From: Actinacidiphila sp. DG2A-62
GTDB taxonomy: Bacteria; Actinomycetota; Actinomycetes; Streptomycetales; Streptomycetaceae
Assembly: GCF_035825295.1 (NCBI RefSeq)
Contig: NZ_JAYMGI010000002.1
Span: forward strand, 2,458,001 to 2,522,000
Length of the DNA stretch: 64,000 nucleotides
Direction of reading: 5' to 3'
A program made the translations under genes and the position numbers. The first letter of the stretch is position 1. Each line of letters starts with the position of its first letter. Of the stretch, positions 9,009-17,451 are shown piece by piece. The notes beneath the pieces are model-generated. The model made no database searches and was not told the origin of the DNA. It was given only the letters and a program-made list of their open reading frames with translations.

Positions 9009-9095
9009 GGTCCGCTCCGCTCGGGTTCCACGATCAAGGGTGCGCGCCCCATTCTCGGCCCCGCCCCGGTCCGCCGCCGTGACGCCGGGCCCATC

Positions 9096-9222
9096 AGGGG
9101 CGCGGGGAACTGCGCGCTCAGCCCACCATCGCCGGTGGTCGGGATCGGACCGATCTGCCCCTTTGGGCCGGTGACGACCCGCGGGCCGCAGATGGGCTGG
9201 TCGCGCGGTTCCCCGCGCCCCC
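9096..9222. repeat. Inverted repeat of a dispersed GC-rich element
   Basis: GGGGCGCGGGGAACTGCGCG (9097-9116) recurs inverted at 9202-9221 (CGCGCGGTTCCCCGCGCCCC) with about 85 bases between. The same 17-base core GGGGCGCGGGGAACTGC occurs again at 34684-34700 in this window. I know this core as a frequent intergenic sequence in Streptomyces genomes; here it separates two genes that are both on the minus strand. Confidence 0.6.
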
Positions 9223-9242
9223 GATCGGCCCAGCGCCCAGCG

Positions 9243-10185
9243 CTATGTGGAGGCGCGGACGAGGATGCGGCGGAGGATCTCCTCGCCGGCGGCGATGCCG
9301 GACACGCCGAGGGGAGCGACGTGGGGCGCGGTCCAGCCGGTGTCGGCGAGTTCACCGTGACCGGGCGTCCAGCCGGCGTCCGCGGCCATGAGGAGGTCGA
9401 CGTCGAGCAGCGAGTCGCCGGCCGCGAGCACCTGCTCGACCCCGGTGCGGCGCACCACCTCCGCGAGCGCCGCGCTCTTGCTCAGCGGCTTGGGCACCGC
9501 GTACACCTTGCGTCCCTGGAGCGACACCGCCCACCCCCGCGGCTCCGCCCACTGCGCGAGGTCCTTCACCCACTGCCCGGGCAGCCGCTCACGGTCGACG
9601 ACGAGGTACGCGAAGAGGTCCTCGGCGATGCGCTCCTTGCGCAGCCACTCCGGGTCCGCGGTGGCCGCCAGGTGCGCGCGCACCTCCTCCAGCGGCGCGG
9701 AGCCGTCGGCCAGCCGGCGCCGCATCTCGGCGTTCCAGTCGTGGTCGGTGCGGCCGTCGACCAGCAGGTGGCCGCCGTTGGCGCAGATGGCGTAACGGGG
9801 CTGCCGGCACGGCAGGTTGATCCTGCGGTACTGCTTGCGGGTACGGGTGGTGGCGGGCACGAACCGTACGGTGTCGGCGAGTTCGACCAGCAGCCGGCCA
9901 GGCCGTCTCGGTCATGTACGACAGCGGCTTGGACTCGTGCACCTCCACGCACAGCAGCCGCGGCGCGCGTTCGTCCTGCATGGTGAGGGCGAGCGCGCCG
10001 GTGGAGTAGATCAGCGTGCGGTCCAGATCGCTGGCCACCAGCGTGCGGCTGGTCGCGGACAGCGGCCGGGGGTGCTTGGTGTGCTTGTGCCCGGGCGGCG
10101 CGAGGGGCTGCGCGGGCGGCGGCGCGAGGGGCCGGGACGGCTCGGGCGCGGTCGGGGCGGGCAGGTGGGCCTCCGGGTGGGTCAC
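9243..10185 (-). pseudogene. HAD-family phosphatase of the Ter cluster, broken by a one-base frameshift
   Basis: Translation starts at GTG 10185, which overlaps the stop of the upstream gene (GTGA). The first frame gives a Pro-rich leader, then TLVASDLDRTLIYST (HAD motif I, DLDRT) and ends its homology at KPLSYMTETA near base 9905. The rest continues in another frame (ELADTVRFVPATTRTRKQYR, then ICANGGHLLVDG and the motif IV segment AAGDSLLDVDLL) to 9243. Removing one C from the TGGCCGG run near 9898 rejoins the frames as ETAWRLLVELAD. The intact protein would be about 313 aa, acting on a sugar or nucleoside phosphate in the Ter-linked pathway. It may be a sequencing error rather than a true pseudogene. 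Confidence 0.82.
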
Positions 10186-11321
10186 AGCGCGGTCACCGCC
10201 GTGCCGTCGGCGCCGGTCGCGCCGCGGGTGTAGCGGGGGTGGATCAGGCCGACGCACGAGTAGGGCAGGTCGTCGACCTCCTCGACGGGCACGCCGCGCT
10301 GGTCGGCGAGCATCCGGACGTGGGCGAGGTCGGCGGCGGCGCCGCGCCGCGCCAGGATCTTCCACGGTACGCGGCGCAGCAGCACCCGGGTGGTCTCGCC
10401 GACGCCCGGCTTGACCAGGTTGACGTCGCCGATGCCGTACTCCTCGCTGATCCGCTCGACCGCGGCCCAGCCCGCCCAGGTGGGGGCACGGTCCTGCGAG
10501 CGCAGCGCCTTGACGTCCTCGGCGACGCCCGGCTCGGCCTGGTCGAAGGCCGCGGAGACGGTGTCGAGGAAGAGGCCGGACAGGTCGGCGGGGAGCAGTT
10601 CGCGGTAGAACTTCGCGCCGTGGAAGTCGTCGGGGCCGATCAGGTCGGCGCGCAGCACGGTGCGCGAGATCAGCCCGGAGACGGTGGAGTTGAGGCAGGC
10701 GGAGGGGATCAGGAAGTCGTCGCGGGTGCCGTAGGTGGACACGCAGCCGCCGGGGTCGGCGAGGACCGCGACGCGGGGGTCGAAGCCGGGGAAGTCGGCG
10801 ACGGCGTCGGCGAGTTCGCGGGTGATCGCGCCCTTGCCGGTCCAGCCGTCGACGAACACCGCGTCGCCGGGCCGGTGGTGGGCGGCGAGCCAGCGCAGCG
10901 CGTTGCGGTCGATGCCGCGGCCGCGGACGATCGAGACGGCGTAGTGCGGCAGGTCGAGGCCGTGCGCGTGCCGGGCCCAGCGGCGCATCAGCACGCCGAC
11001 GGGGGTGCCGGCGCGGGCCAGGGAGACCAGGACGGCGTCGGGGCCGCGCTCGGCGAGCACGAGTTCGGTGACCGCGCCGACCGCGCGGGCGATGCGGACC
11101 GCGGACTCGCGCAGCGCCGCGTGGAACAGCTCCTGGTACGCCGCGCTGGGCTGGTACTCCACCGGCAGCGACTCGGCGTAGTGCGCGCCGCCGCTCTGGA
11201 TGGCCTCCTCGCGCTCCTCGGTGGGCGCTTCCAGCTCGACCCCGGACAGGTCCTTGAGCAGCCAGCCCACCTCGTGCGGGGCGTAGGAGGAGAAGTCGGG
11301 TCCGCGCAGCGGCTCGCTCAT
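10182..11321 (-). CDS. Alternative internal start: StiP-family protein alone
   Basis: The ATG at 11321 begins MSEPLRGPDFSSYAPHEVGW, which looks like the ordinary N-terminus of free-standing StiP-family proteins (379 aa here). AGGAAAGG lies about 13 bases upstream as a weak ribosome site. If this start is used, the cell makes StiP separately even though the PRTase frame stays open through it. This entry is an alternative reading of the 3' part of the fused frame, not an additional locus. Confidence 0.4.
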   Translation of the reverse strand: MSEPLRGPDFSSYAPHEVGWLLKDLSGVELEAPTEEREEAIQSGGAHYAESLPVEYQPSAAYQELFHAALRESAVRIARAVGAVTELVLAERGPDAVLVSLARAGTPVGVLMRRWARHAHGLDLPHYAVSIVRGRGIDRNALRWLAAHHRPGDAVFVDGWTGKGAITRELADAVADFPGFDPRVAVLADPGGCVSTYGTRDDFLIPSACLNSTVSGLISRTVLRADLIGPDDFHGAKFYRELLPADLSGLFLDTVSAAFDQAEPGVAEDVKALRSQDRAPTWAGWAAVERISEEYGIGDVNLVKPGVGETTRVLLRRVPWKILARRGAAADLAHVRMLADQRGVPVEEVDDLPYSCVGLIHPRYTRGATGADGTAVTAL

Positions 11322-12896
11322 GCTCGCGTCGATGCCTTTCCTGGGGCCGGCGCGGTGTGCGCCGGTCGTCTGCGGGTCGTGCGGGTCGTGCGTGGGCTGC
11401 GTGGCGTGCGTGGGCCGCACGTCGTGCGTGGGCCGCGCGTCGTGCGTGGGCCGCGCGTCGTGCGTGGGCCGCGTGCCGTGCGTCCCGGCCGCCGCGGCGG
11501 CCGAAGCCTCGGCGCGATCCGCGGCGGCCGGAGGCCGGTAGGAGGGCACGACGGCCAGCAGCAGGGCCGATGTGTGCGGGGCGAGGGCGGCGAGCAGGCC
11601 GCCGGGGCCGTGCAGGGCCGGGGTGTCGCCGGCGGAGTCCACGACGCACACCACCGCGTCGAAGCCCGCGCCGGCCACGTTGTAGGCGTACCGCTCCCGG
11701 GACCCGTCGTCGGTCGGCCCGTCGTGTGCGGCGAAGACGATCCGGCTGCGGATGGCGTACCCGGGGTCGTCGACGGCCAGCACCGGCGAGCGCGTGGTGG
11801 TGGAGAACCGCACGTCGGCGGCGCCCCGCGCGTCCTGGAGGGCCTGGGCCAGGCGCAGCGGGGCGTACATCAGCTCCTCGTTGCCGAGGACGAGGACGCT
11901 GCGGGCGTCCGGCGGCAGCGCGGCGGCCAGCCGCGCCCCCATCGCGGGCAGCGCGGCTTCGAGGCGCCGCCGGTGCTCGGGCAGGAAGCCGTGCCGGCCG
12001 CCGTCCGGCAACCCCTCGGGCCAGCCGAGCGCCACCCGCCGCACCCGCGGGCCGCCGCCCACGACCGCGGCCGGATCCTCCGGTGCGGCGCTCCCCGCGC
12101 CCGCCGCGCCCGCCGCCTCGTGCGCCCGCTCGGACCGCGCCTCGTGCGCCGCGACGAGCGCCTGGCCGGCCTCCAGGACGCCGTCCGGGAGGACGACCGT
12201 GCCGGTGGCCAGGGCCAGGACGTCCACGCGGGCGCCGAGGCCGTCGGCGAACGCGGCCAGGCGGGCGCGGTCGGCGGCCGACCGCACGTCGGTGAGGGCC
12301 ACGATCACGTAGCGCTCGCGGGGCGCGCGGGCGTGCAGGTCGCGCACGGTGTTCAGCACGGTGCGCCCGGTGGAGAACTCGTCGTCGACCAGCACCAGCG
12401 GCCCGTCCCCGGCGAGCAGCGCGGGGTCCTCGGGCAGCAGCAGGTGGCCGGTGGCGTGGCTGTGCTCCTCCTCGAAGCCGCCGCCGGGCGCGACCCCGGG
12501 CACCTCGCGCCGGGTGGAGTGCAGGTACGGCGCCGCGCCGAGACCGTCGGCGACCGCGTGCCCGAGCCCGGTGGCGGTCTCCGCGTAGCCGAGGACCACC
12601 GCGCGGGCGGCCTCGCGCGGGCCGAGCAGCTCGCGGACCCGCAGCCCGAGGTCGCGGCCCGCGGCGTAGACGACGTCCGGGCGCTGCGGGACGTGCTTGC
12701 CGAGCACGTGCGAGACCAGCAGGTGCGCCCGCTTGGGGTTGCGCCGCAGCGCCAGGCCCAGCAGGTCGCGCAGGCCGCCCGGTCCGCCGGAGCCGCCCGG
12801 CTCGCCGGGCCCGGCGCCGTGCAGCGCGACGCCCAGCCGGTCGGCCACCCACTGGCCGGACCAGGGGGTGGGCGTCGCCGCGGGGTTCGTAGCCAT
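10182..12896 (-). CDS. Fused TRSP-type phosphoribosyltransferase and StiP-family cysteine protease/PELOTA protein
   Basis: 904 aa from ATG 12896. Residues about 20-450 are a PRTase: the PRPP loop is LVLVDDEFSTGRTVLNTV and the C-terminal TRSP segment is around SVLVLGNEELMYAPLRLAQ. Residues about 525-904 are the StiP family (MSEPLRGPDFSSYAPHEV, SLARAGTPVGVLMRRW, VDGWTGKGAITREL, SACLNSTVSGLISRTVL). In relatives these are normally two adjacent genes. Here they share one open frame across a linker of THDARP hexapeptide repeats. Both families belong to the Ter-associated metabolite pathway described for bacterial tellurite/phage-stress clusters. The HAD gene downstream overlaps its stop. An internal start at 11321 may give separate StiP. 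Confidence 0.85.
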   Translation of the reverse strand: MATNPAATPTPWSGQWVADRLGVALHGAGPGEPGGSGGPGGLRDLLGLALRRNPKRAHLLVSHVLGKHVPQRPDVVYAAGRDLGLRVRELLGPREAARAVVLGYAETATGLGHAVADGLGAAPYLHSTRREVPGVAPGGGFEEEHSHATGHLLLPEDPALLAGDGPLVLVDDEFSTGRTVLNTVRDLHARAPRERYVIVALTDVRSAADRARLAAFADGLGARVDVLALATGTVVLPDGVLEAGQALVAAHEARSERAHEAAGAAGAGSAAPEDPAAVVGGGPRVRRVALGWPEGLPDGGRHGFLPEHRRRLEAALPAMGARLAAALPPDARSVLVLGNEELMYAPLRLAQALQDARGAADVRFSTTTRSPVLAVDDPGYAIRSRIVFAAHDGPTDDGSRERYAYNVAGAGFDAVVCVVDSAGDTPALHGPGGLLAALAPHTSALLLAVVPSYRPPAAADRAEASAAAAAGTHGTRPTHDARPTHDARPTHDVRPTHATQPTHDPHDPQTTGAHRAGPRKGIDASMSEPLRGPDFSSYAPHEVGWLLKDLSGVELEAPTEEREEAIQSGGAHYAESLPVEYQPSAAYQELFHAALRESAVRIARAVGAVTELVLAERGPDAVLVSLARAGTPVGVLMRRWARHAHGLDLPHYAVSIVRGRGIDRNALRWLAAHHRPGDAVFVDGWTGKGAITRELADAVADFPGFDPRVAVLADPGGCVSTYGTRDDFLIPSACLNSTVSGLISRTVLRADLIGPDDFHGAKFYRELLPADLSGLFLDTVSAAFDQAEPGVAEDVKALRSQDRAPTWAGWAAVERISEEYGIGDVNLVKPGVGETTRVLLRRVPWKILARRGAAADLAHVRMLADQRGVPVEEVDDLPYSCVGLIHPRYTRGATGADGTAVTAL
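11388..11477. repeat. Tandem repeat, 5 copies of an 18-bp unit
   Basis: Five consecutive units of GTGCGTGGGCCGCGCGTC (with 1-4 changes each) run from 11388 to 11477, with a partial sixth. On the coding (minus) strand they encode THDARP, THDVRP and similar hexapeptides that form the linker between the PRTase and StiP domains. Since 18 is a multiple of 3, copy number can change without shifting the frame. Confidence 0.85.
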
Positions 12897-12990
12897 GGAG
12901 TGCGGTGCTTCCTTACGTCGGTGCGGGGGGATCAGGGGGCCGGGTCGGCCGGCGGGGAGGGGCGCCCGGCCGGGCGTCGTCGCGCCCTCG

Positions 12991-14166
12991 TCAGGACTGC
13001 GGCAGGCTCGCCCCGAGCAGTTCCACGAAGCCGACGTCCTCGCGCGCGACGCCGAACACCTCCGCGCGCAGCAGGGTCCGCTCGGCCCAGGCCCGGTGCG
13101 GCTTCACCTCGTTCATCTTGTTGGTGTACGACGAGCGCAGCACACCGCCGCCGCTGCGGTCCTCGTGCAGGATGTCGCCCGCGTCGGAGAACTCCTCGTG
13201 GGTGACGACGCTGAGCGCGTGCACGACCGGCACGTGGCTGGGGTGGATGCAGGTCTTGCCCTGCAGGCCGTTCGCCCGGTCGAGCTCGATCTCGCGGAGC
13301 AGGCCGTCCATGTCGCGTTCGATCAGCGCGGTGCGCAGGTCCTCGGACTCGGGTTTGAAGGGGCTGCTGCGCAGGAGCGGCTTGAACATCCGCTCGTGGT
13401 GGCGGAAGTACTCCCAGACCGGGCCGGTGACGGTGAAGCCGCTGCCGTCCGCGCGGCCGAGGACGTTGACCACGTCGGCGATGACGGAGGCGACGATCTG
13501 GACGTCGTAGGCGGTCATCGCGGGGGCGCGGCGCAGGCCGTAGGTGGAGCAGAAGTCGGTGACGCCCAGGCGGAGCGCGAGGACCCGCTCGCGGTGCTTG
13601 TCGACGGTGTTCGCGATGCCGTAGAGGGTCTCGACGCGGCTCTCCAGGTGCAGCAGCGCGGGCGACTCCAGCACCGGCATGGCGAACAGCCGGCGTCCGC
13701 TGGCGGCCTCGGCGCGGCTGAGGGCTTCGAGGAAGGGGACGCCGGTCTCCTCGGTGAACTTCGGGAGTACGAATCCGGACAGCAGCCGGACGCTGGCGCC
13801 GAGCCGGGCCACGAGGTCGGTGATCTGCTCGGGGGTGCGGACCCGTATGAACAGCAGCGGGAGCTCGTCGGCGGCCGGTTCCGGCCGGGCGTCGAGGAGG
13901 GCGAACTGGCGGACGAGGTTGGCCTCCCCCGCGGCGACGTCCCGGTCGTCGATGGAGTCCTCCAGGCACAGGACCATCGACACCACGCCGCGGGCGGCCT
14001 GTTTGAGCACGTCGTCGGCCAGGCGGGGGCGGGTGGCGGGGCTGTAGAGGGTCGCTCCGAGGGCGGTGGCGAGCGTGCGGGCGGACGAGTCGGCAGTGAA
14101 TTCCTGCGGCTCGCGGTGGAACAGTTCACTCCTGATATCAGAAGCGATATGTCCGAAGTGTCGCAT
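12991..14166 (-). CDS. HpcH/HpaI aldolase / citrate lyase beta (CitE)-like protein of the Ter cluster
   Basis: 391 aa from ATG 14166 (AAAGGGGG just upstream). The CitE-like TIM barrel shows MVLCLEDSIDDRDV (metal-binding Asp/Glu), LLFIRVRTPEQI, FVLPKFTEETG, AMPVLESPALLHLES, LRLGVTDFCSTYGLRR and KTCIHPSHVPVVHAL. Enzymes of this superfamily cleave or form C-C bonds on acyl or keto-acid substrates. Members with this architecture are found beside the PRTase, StiP and HAD genes in Ter clusters, where they are thought to help make a nucleoside-like metabolite. It precedes the PRTase gene by 94 bases on the same strand, so the three probably form one operon. Confidence 0.87.
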   Translation of the reverse strand: MRHFGHIASDIRSELFHREPQEFTADSSARTLATALGATLYSPATRPRLADDVLKQAARGVVSMVLCLEDSIDDRDVAAGEANLVRQFALLDARPEPAADELPLLFIRVRTPEQITDLVARLGASVRLLSGFVLPKFTEETGVPFLEALSRAEAASGRRLFAMPVLESPALLHLESRVETLYGIANTVDKHRERVLALRLGVTDFCSTYGLRRAPAMTAYDVQIVASVIADVVNVLGRADGSGFTVTGPVWEYFRHHERMFKPLLRSSPFKPESEDLRTALIERDMDGLLREIELDRANGLQGKTCIHPSHVPVVHALSVVTHEEFSDAGDILHEDRSGGGVLRSSYTNKMNEVKPHRAWAERTLLRAEVFGVAREDVGFVELLGASLPQS

Positions 14167-14345
14167 ACGCCCCCTTTCAGGGCAGTGATCCGGCTCAAGC
14201 CTGGCCGATTATCGTACGTGTGAAGATGGGGTGGCGGTTCCTTCGGCGCGTGAATTGCGGGTAACCGGGGTGCGGCCACCACGTGACCGTCGCCCCGTCC
14301 GGGGCTTGTTGTGGGCGGACCGGCCAGAAGGGCAGGATGACCGGC

Positions 14346-15356
14346 ATGACGCAACGGATGGTGAAGGGCATGAACATCCCTCTGGACGCAGCCGGCGTCC
14401 GGGCGGTTCTGCGCTGGACGCCCGGGCCGAACGCGCCCGACGTCGACGCCTCCGTCCTGCTGCTCGGCCGCGACGGGCGGGTCCGCTCCGACGCGGATTT
14501 CGTCTTCTACAACGAACCCCGGCACCCCTCGGGCCTGGCCCGCCACCTGCCGAAGAAGCGCGTGCCCGAGGGCCTGACCGACACCGTCGAGGTGGACCTG
14601 GCGGCGCTGGACGGCACGGTGGACCGGGTGGTCCTCGCCGCCTCCTGCGACGGCGGGCCGTTCAGCCAGGTCCAGGACCTGACGCTGACGCTCTTCGACA
14701 CTACCGCCGCCGCGCACGCCGCGCCGCTCGCGGTCTTCGAGGTGCAGCCCGACACCGGCCACGAGACCGCGCTGAACTGCGGCGAGCTGTACCGCAAGGA
14801 CGCCGGGTGGAAGTTCCGGGCGCTCGGCCAGGGCTACGCCTCGGGGCTGGTCGGACTGGCCACCGAGTTCGGCATCACCGTCGACGACGGCGACGACGAC
14901 GGGAGCGGCGGCGCCCCGGACGCCGCGGAGGCCCACCAGGAGCGTCCCGACCGGCCCCGGCAGCAGGCCGCGCCCGCCGCACCGGCCCCGCAGCCGCCCG
15001 CGCAGCCCCCGGCCCGGCCGGCCGCCGGGCAGTCCGCCGCCGCCACTGTGGCCGCGCCGCCGCCCGAGCCCACCAGCGCCTACGGCTACCCGCTCCAGGC
15101 GCCCAGCCCCGGCCACGTGCCCGCACAGCCGGCCTACGGCTACCCGCAGCCCGTGGTGCCCGCGCGCCCCACCGCGCCGCCGGCGGCCCCGCCCGCGGCG
15201 CCGCCGGCCGTCCCGCCCGCCGCACCGGTCCACCAGCAGCCGCAGTACGGCTACCCGGCCTACGGCTACCCGCAGCCGGTCGCCGCCGCTCCCCCGGCCC
15301 CCGAGGCGCCCTTCACGCTCCCCCCGCAGGGCCCCCAGTTCCAGCCGGCCCGCTGA
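14346..15356 (+). CDS. TerD-family protein with a Pro/Ala-rich YGYP-repeat tail
   Basis: 336 aa from ATG 14346, chosen because GGCAGG sits 7-9 bases upstream and the protein then begins MTQRMVKGMNIPL; starts at 14283 and 14337 are possible. Residues about 10-180 are a TerD domain (DVDASVLLLGRDGRV, DFVFYNEPRHPSG, ALNCGELYRKDAGWKFRALG, GYASGLVGLATEFGI). TerD domains bind calcium and are linked to tellurite resistance and stress responses. From about residue 190 the protein is Pro/Ala/Gln-rich with AYGYP or QYGYP motifs recurring five times, a low-complexity region likely to be disordered. It is divergent from the CitE-like gene and ends one base before the convergent TerA gene. Confidence 0.87.
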   Translation: MTQRMVKGMNIPLDAAGVRAVLRWTPGPNAPDVDASVLLLGRDGRVRSDADFVFYNEPRHPSGLARHLPKKRVPEGLTDTVEVDLAALDGTVDRVVLAASCDGGPFSQVQDLTLTLFDTTAAAHAAPLAVFEVQPDTGHETALNCGELYRKDAGWKFRALGQGYASGLVGLATEFGITVDDGDDDGSGGAPDAAEAHQERPDRPRQQAAPAAPAPQPPAQPPARPAAGQSAAATVAAPPPEPTSAYGYPLQAPSPGHVPAQPAYGYPQPVVPARPTAPPAAPPAAPPAVPPAAPVHQQPQYGYPAYGYPQPVAAAPPAPEAPFTLPPQGPQFQPAR

Positions 15357-16088
15357 TCACACCTTCGGCTTGTAGCCGCGGCCCCACTGCAGGCCCCAGC
15401 CGTAGAGCCGGTCGATCTCGGCCTGGAAGCCGTAGACGTACTTCACCTCGCGGTGCACCACCAGCTCGCCCTTGCGGTTCTCGATCAGCACCACCGCGCA
15501 GGAGCGGGCCTGCGGCTCGCGCTCGGTGAGCGGGATCTCGATCCGCGGGCCGGAGCCGGGGAAGATCTCCACCTTGGCGTGGGTGCGGTCGAAGGCCGGC
15601 GTGCCGTCGTAGATGTAGACGAACACCAGCAGCCGCTTGAACTCGTCGCGCTTGTCGAAGTTGATGTAGAGCGTCTCGCCCGAGGTGCCGCCGAACCGGT
15701 CGTCGCCGCTCATCTGGATGAACGGCGGCTCGTCCAGGTCACCCAGGAAGTTGCCGAGCGGCTGGACCACGCCCTTGGTGCCGTCGGCCAGTTCGTACAT
15801 GCACGCCAGGTCCAGGTCGACGTTGACCATCGCGGGCCCGGCGGCCTGCACCACCCGGGGCTTGAACACGTCGAGCTGGCGGCGCAGGAAACCGCGGCGG
15901 TCGTCGCTCCAGCCGCCGGTGTCCGAGGTCCGCATCTGCCAGGACAGGTTGACCCGCATGTTGCCGACCGCGGCGCCCTGCTTGGTGAGCGAGATCTCCG
16001 GCCGCCGCCGGGTGAGTTCGACGCTGTGCGTGTTCGCCACGTCGAACTGCTGGGCCCCGCTGGGCCGCAGGAAGCTCCACCAGGCCAT
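15357..16088 (-). CDS. TerA-like tellurium resistance family protein
   Basis: 243 aa from ATG 16088 (GGGGAG about 11 bases upstream); a GTG at 16100 is also in frame. It begins MAWWSFLRPSGAQQFDV. The body is a TerD/TerA-type beta-sandwich: MVNVDLDLACMYELADG, IQMSGDDRFGGTSGETLYI, VFVYIYDGTPAFDRTHAKV and ENRKGELVVHREVKYVYGFQ. These match the TerA/TerF-like branch rather than the short TerD paralogues. The role is inferred as a cytoplasmic stress or metal-sensing protein working with TerD and TerC-like partners. It is convergent with, and directly abutting, the TerD gene. Confidence 0.85.
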   Translation of the reverse strand: MAWWSFLRPSGAQQFDVANTHSVELTRRRPEISLTKQGAAVGNMRVNLSWQMRTSDTGGWSDDRRGFLRRQLDVFKPRVVQAAGPAMVNVDLDLACMYELADGTKGVVQPLGNFLGDLDEPPFIQMSGDDRFGGTSGETLYINFDKRDEFKRLLVFVYIYDGTPAFDRTHAKVEIFPGSGPRIEIPLTEREPQARSCAVVLIENRKGELVVHREVKYVYGFQAEIDRLYGWGLQWGRGYKPKV

Positions 16089-16188
16089 CTGCCGTTCCAC
16101 TCCCCTGTCGTCTGCACGTCGGCACGGCGCTGCCCCCGCCGGGCGGCGGGGGCAGCGTGGCCGTGGGGCGGCCGGGAGCCGGCGGTGC

Positions 16189-17391
16189 TCAGACTCCCGA
16201 CGTGACCTCGGCCTTGTCGTCCTTGTCGCCCGCCGCGGAGGATTCTTCCCCGAGCCGGCGGTTGCGTACCACCGAGGACCAGTAGGACGCCGCGATCAGG
16301 ACAACGCCGACCAGGCCGGTGATGACCTCGCTCACGTCGTACTTGATGGTGATCAGCAGGATGACCGCCAGCGCGCCGATCGCGTAGTGGGCGCCGTGCT
16401 CCAGGTAGACGTAGTCGTCCAGGGTGCCCTTGCGGACCAGGAACACGGTGAGCGACCGGATGTACATCGCGCCGATGCCCAGACCCAGGGCGATCTCGAA
16501 GATGTCGTTGCTGATCGCGAACGCGCCGACGACGCCGTCGAAGGAGAACGACGCGTCGATGACCTCCAGGTACAGGAACATGAAGAACGCGGCCTTGCCG
16601 GCCAGGCCCACGACCTGCCCGGTGGTCGCGCCGGAGCGGGCCCGGACCGCGCCGCCCTGCTCCGCGCCCTCCTCGGCGCCGCCGTCCTCGGTCGCCTCGT
16701 CCTCGTCGTCGTCCTCGTCCTCGTCCTCTTCGAGGCGGTCCTCGAAGAAGCCGGAGATGCCGCCGACGATCAGATAGGTCAGCAGTCCGCCGACGCCGGC
16801 CAGCAGCACCGTCTCGGCCTTGTCGATGGTGCCGTGGCCGCCGTGCAGCGGGACCGCGGTGGCCACCGTGGTGCCGGCGATCAGCAGCGCGACCAGCGCG
16901 ACGACGACCGAGAGCATGTCCAGCTTGCCCAGCCGGGCCAGCGGCTTCTCCAGCCAGCCCAGCCAGGTGATCTCGCGCTCCTCGAAGATGAAGTCGAGGA
17001 AGATCATCAGCAGGAACATGCCGCCGAAGGCCGCGATGGCCGGGTGGGCGGCGGTGACCAGCGACTCATAGCGGTCGTGGTCGTCGACCGCGACCCGCAC
17101 GGCCTCCCAGGGGCTGAGCTTCGCGGTGACGGCCACGATGATGATCGGGAAGACCAGTCGCATGCCGAACACCGCGATGAGCACGCCCACGGTCAGGAAC
17201 ATCTTCTGCCAGAAGGCGTTCAGCTTCCGCAGGATGCCGGCGTTGATGACCGCGTTGTCGAAGGAGAGCGAGATCTCCAGGACGGAGAGGATCGCGACGA
17301 TCGCCGCGCCCTTCGCCCCCCAGAGGATGCCGGCCAGGGCGAGGCCGGCGGCGGTGATGCCGAGCGACCAGCCGAATGTTCTGAGGAGCAC
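16189..17391 (-). CDS. DUF475 (TerC-like) integral membrane protein
   Basis: 400 aa from GTG 17391 (protein starting LLRTFGWSLGITAAG after the initiator; a TTG at 17406 is also in frame). There are about nine hydrophobic segments. The TerC-type acidic signature appears twice as LEISLSFDNAVINAGIL and FLYLEVIDASFSFDGVVGAF, with Asp/Asn in the membrane, consistent with metal-ion transport. A highly acidic cytoplasmic loop (about residues 220-245, mostly Asp and Glu) separates the two halves. TerC proteins are proposed to pair with TerD for metal export or stress signalling. It lies downstream of the two TerD paralogues on the same strand. Confidence 0.9.
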   Translation of the reverse strand: MLLRTFGWSLGITAAGLALAGILWGAKGAAIVAILSVLEISLSFDNAVINAGILRKLNAFWQKMFLTVGVLIAVFGMRLVFPIIIVAVTAKLSPWEAVRVAVDDHDRYESLVTAAHPAIAAFGGMFLLMIFLDFIFEEREITWLGWLEKPLARLGKLDMLSVVVALVALLIAGTTVATAVPLHGGHGTIDKAETVLLAGVGGLLTYLIVGGISGFFEDRLEEDEDEDDDEDEATEDGGAEEGAEQGGAVRARSGATTGQVVGLAGKAAFFMFLYLEVIDASFSFDGVVGAFAISNDIFEIALGLGIGAMYIRSLTVFLVRKGTLDDYVYLEHGAHYAIGALAVILLITIKYDVSEVITGLVGVVLIAASYWSSVVRNRRLGEESSAAGDKDDKAEVTSGV

Positions 17392-17451
17392 GTGCTTTCC
17401 ACCCAATCCCTTGTGACCCTTGAACCAAGGGGTCCCCCGCGCGAGGCGGCT

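Noticed and set aside
11388..11477. CRISPR-like array
   Set aside because: The units are contiguous 18-bp copies without spacers and are in frame with a protein linker.
11320..11541. Cys-rich repeat peptide on the plus strand (VGCVACVGRTSCVGRA-like)
   Set aside because: It is the antisense of the THDARP linker repeats, with no ribosome site or family.
9589..12852. 1087-codon minus-strand frame overlapping the PRTase-StiP gene
   Set aside because: Only its last ~100 residues match HAD; the rest is Arg-rich shadow of the PRTase-StiP gene. The HAD start is GTG 10185.
16424..16777. Ser-rich plus-strand frame inside the DUF475 gene
   Set aside because: The Ser run is antisense to the Asp/Glu loop of the membrane protein.
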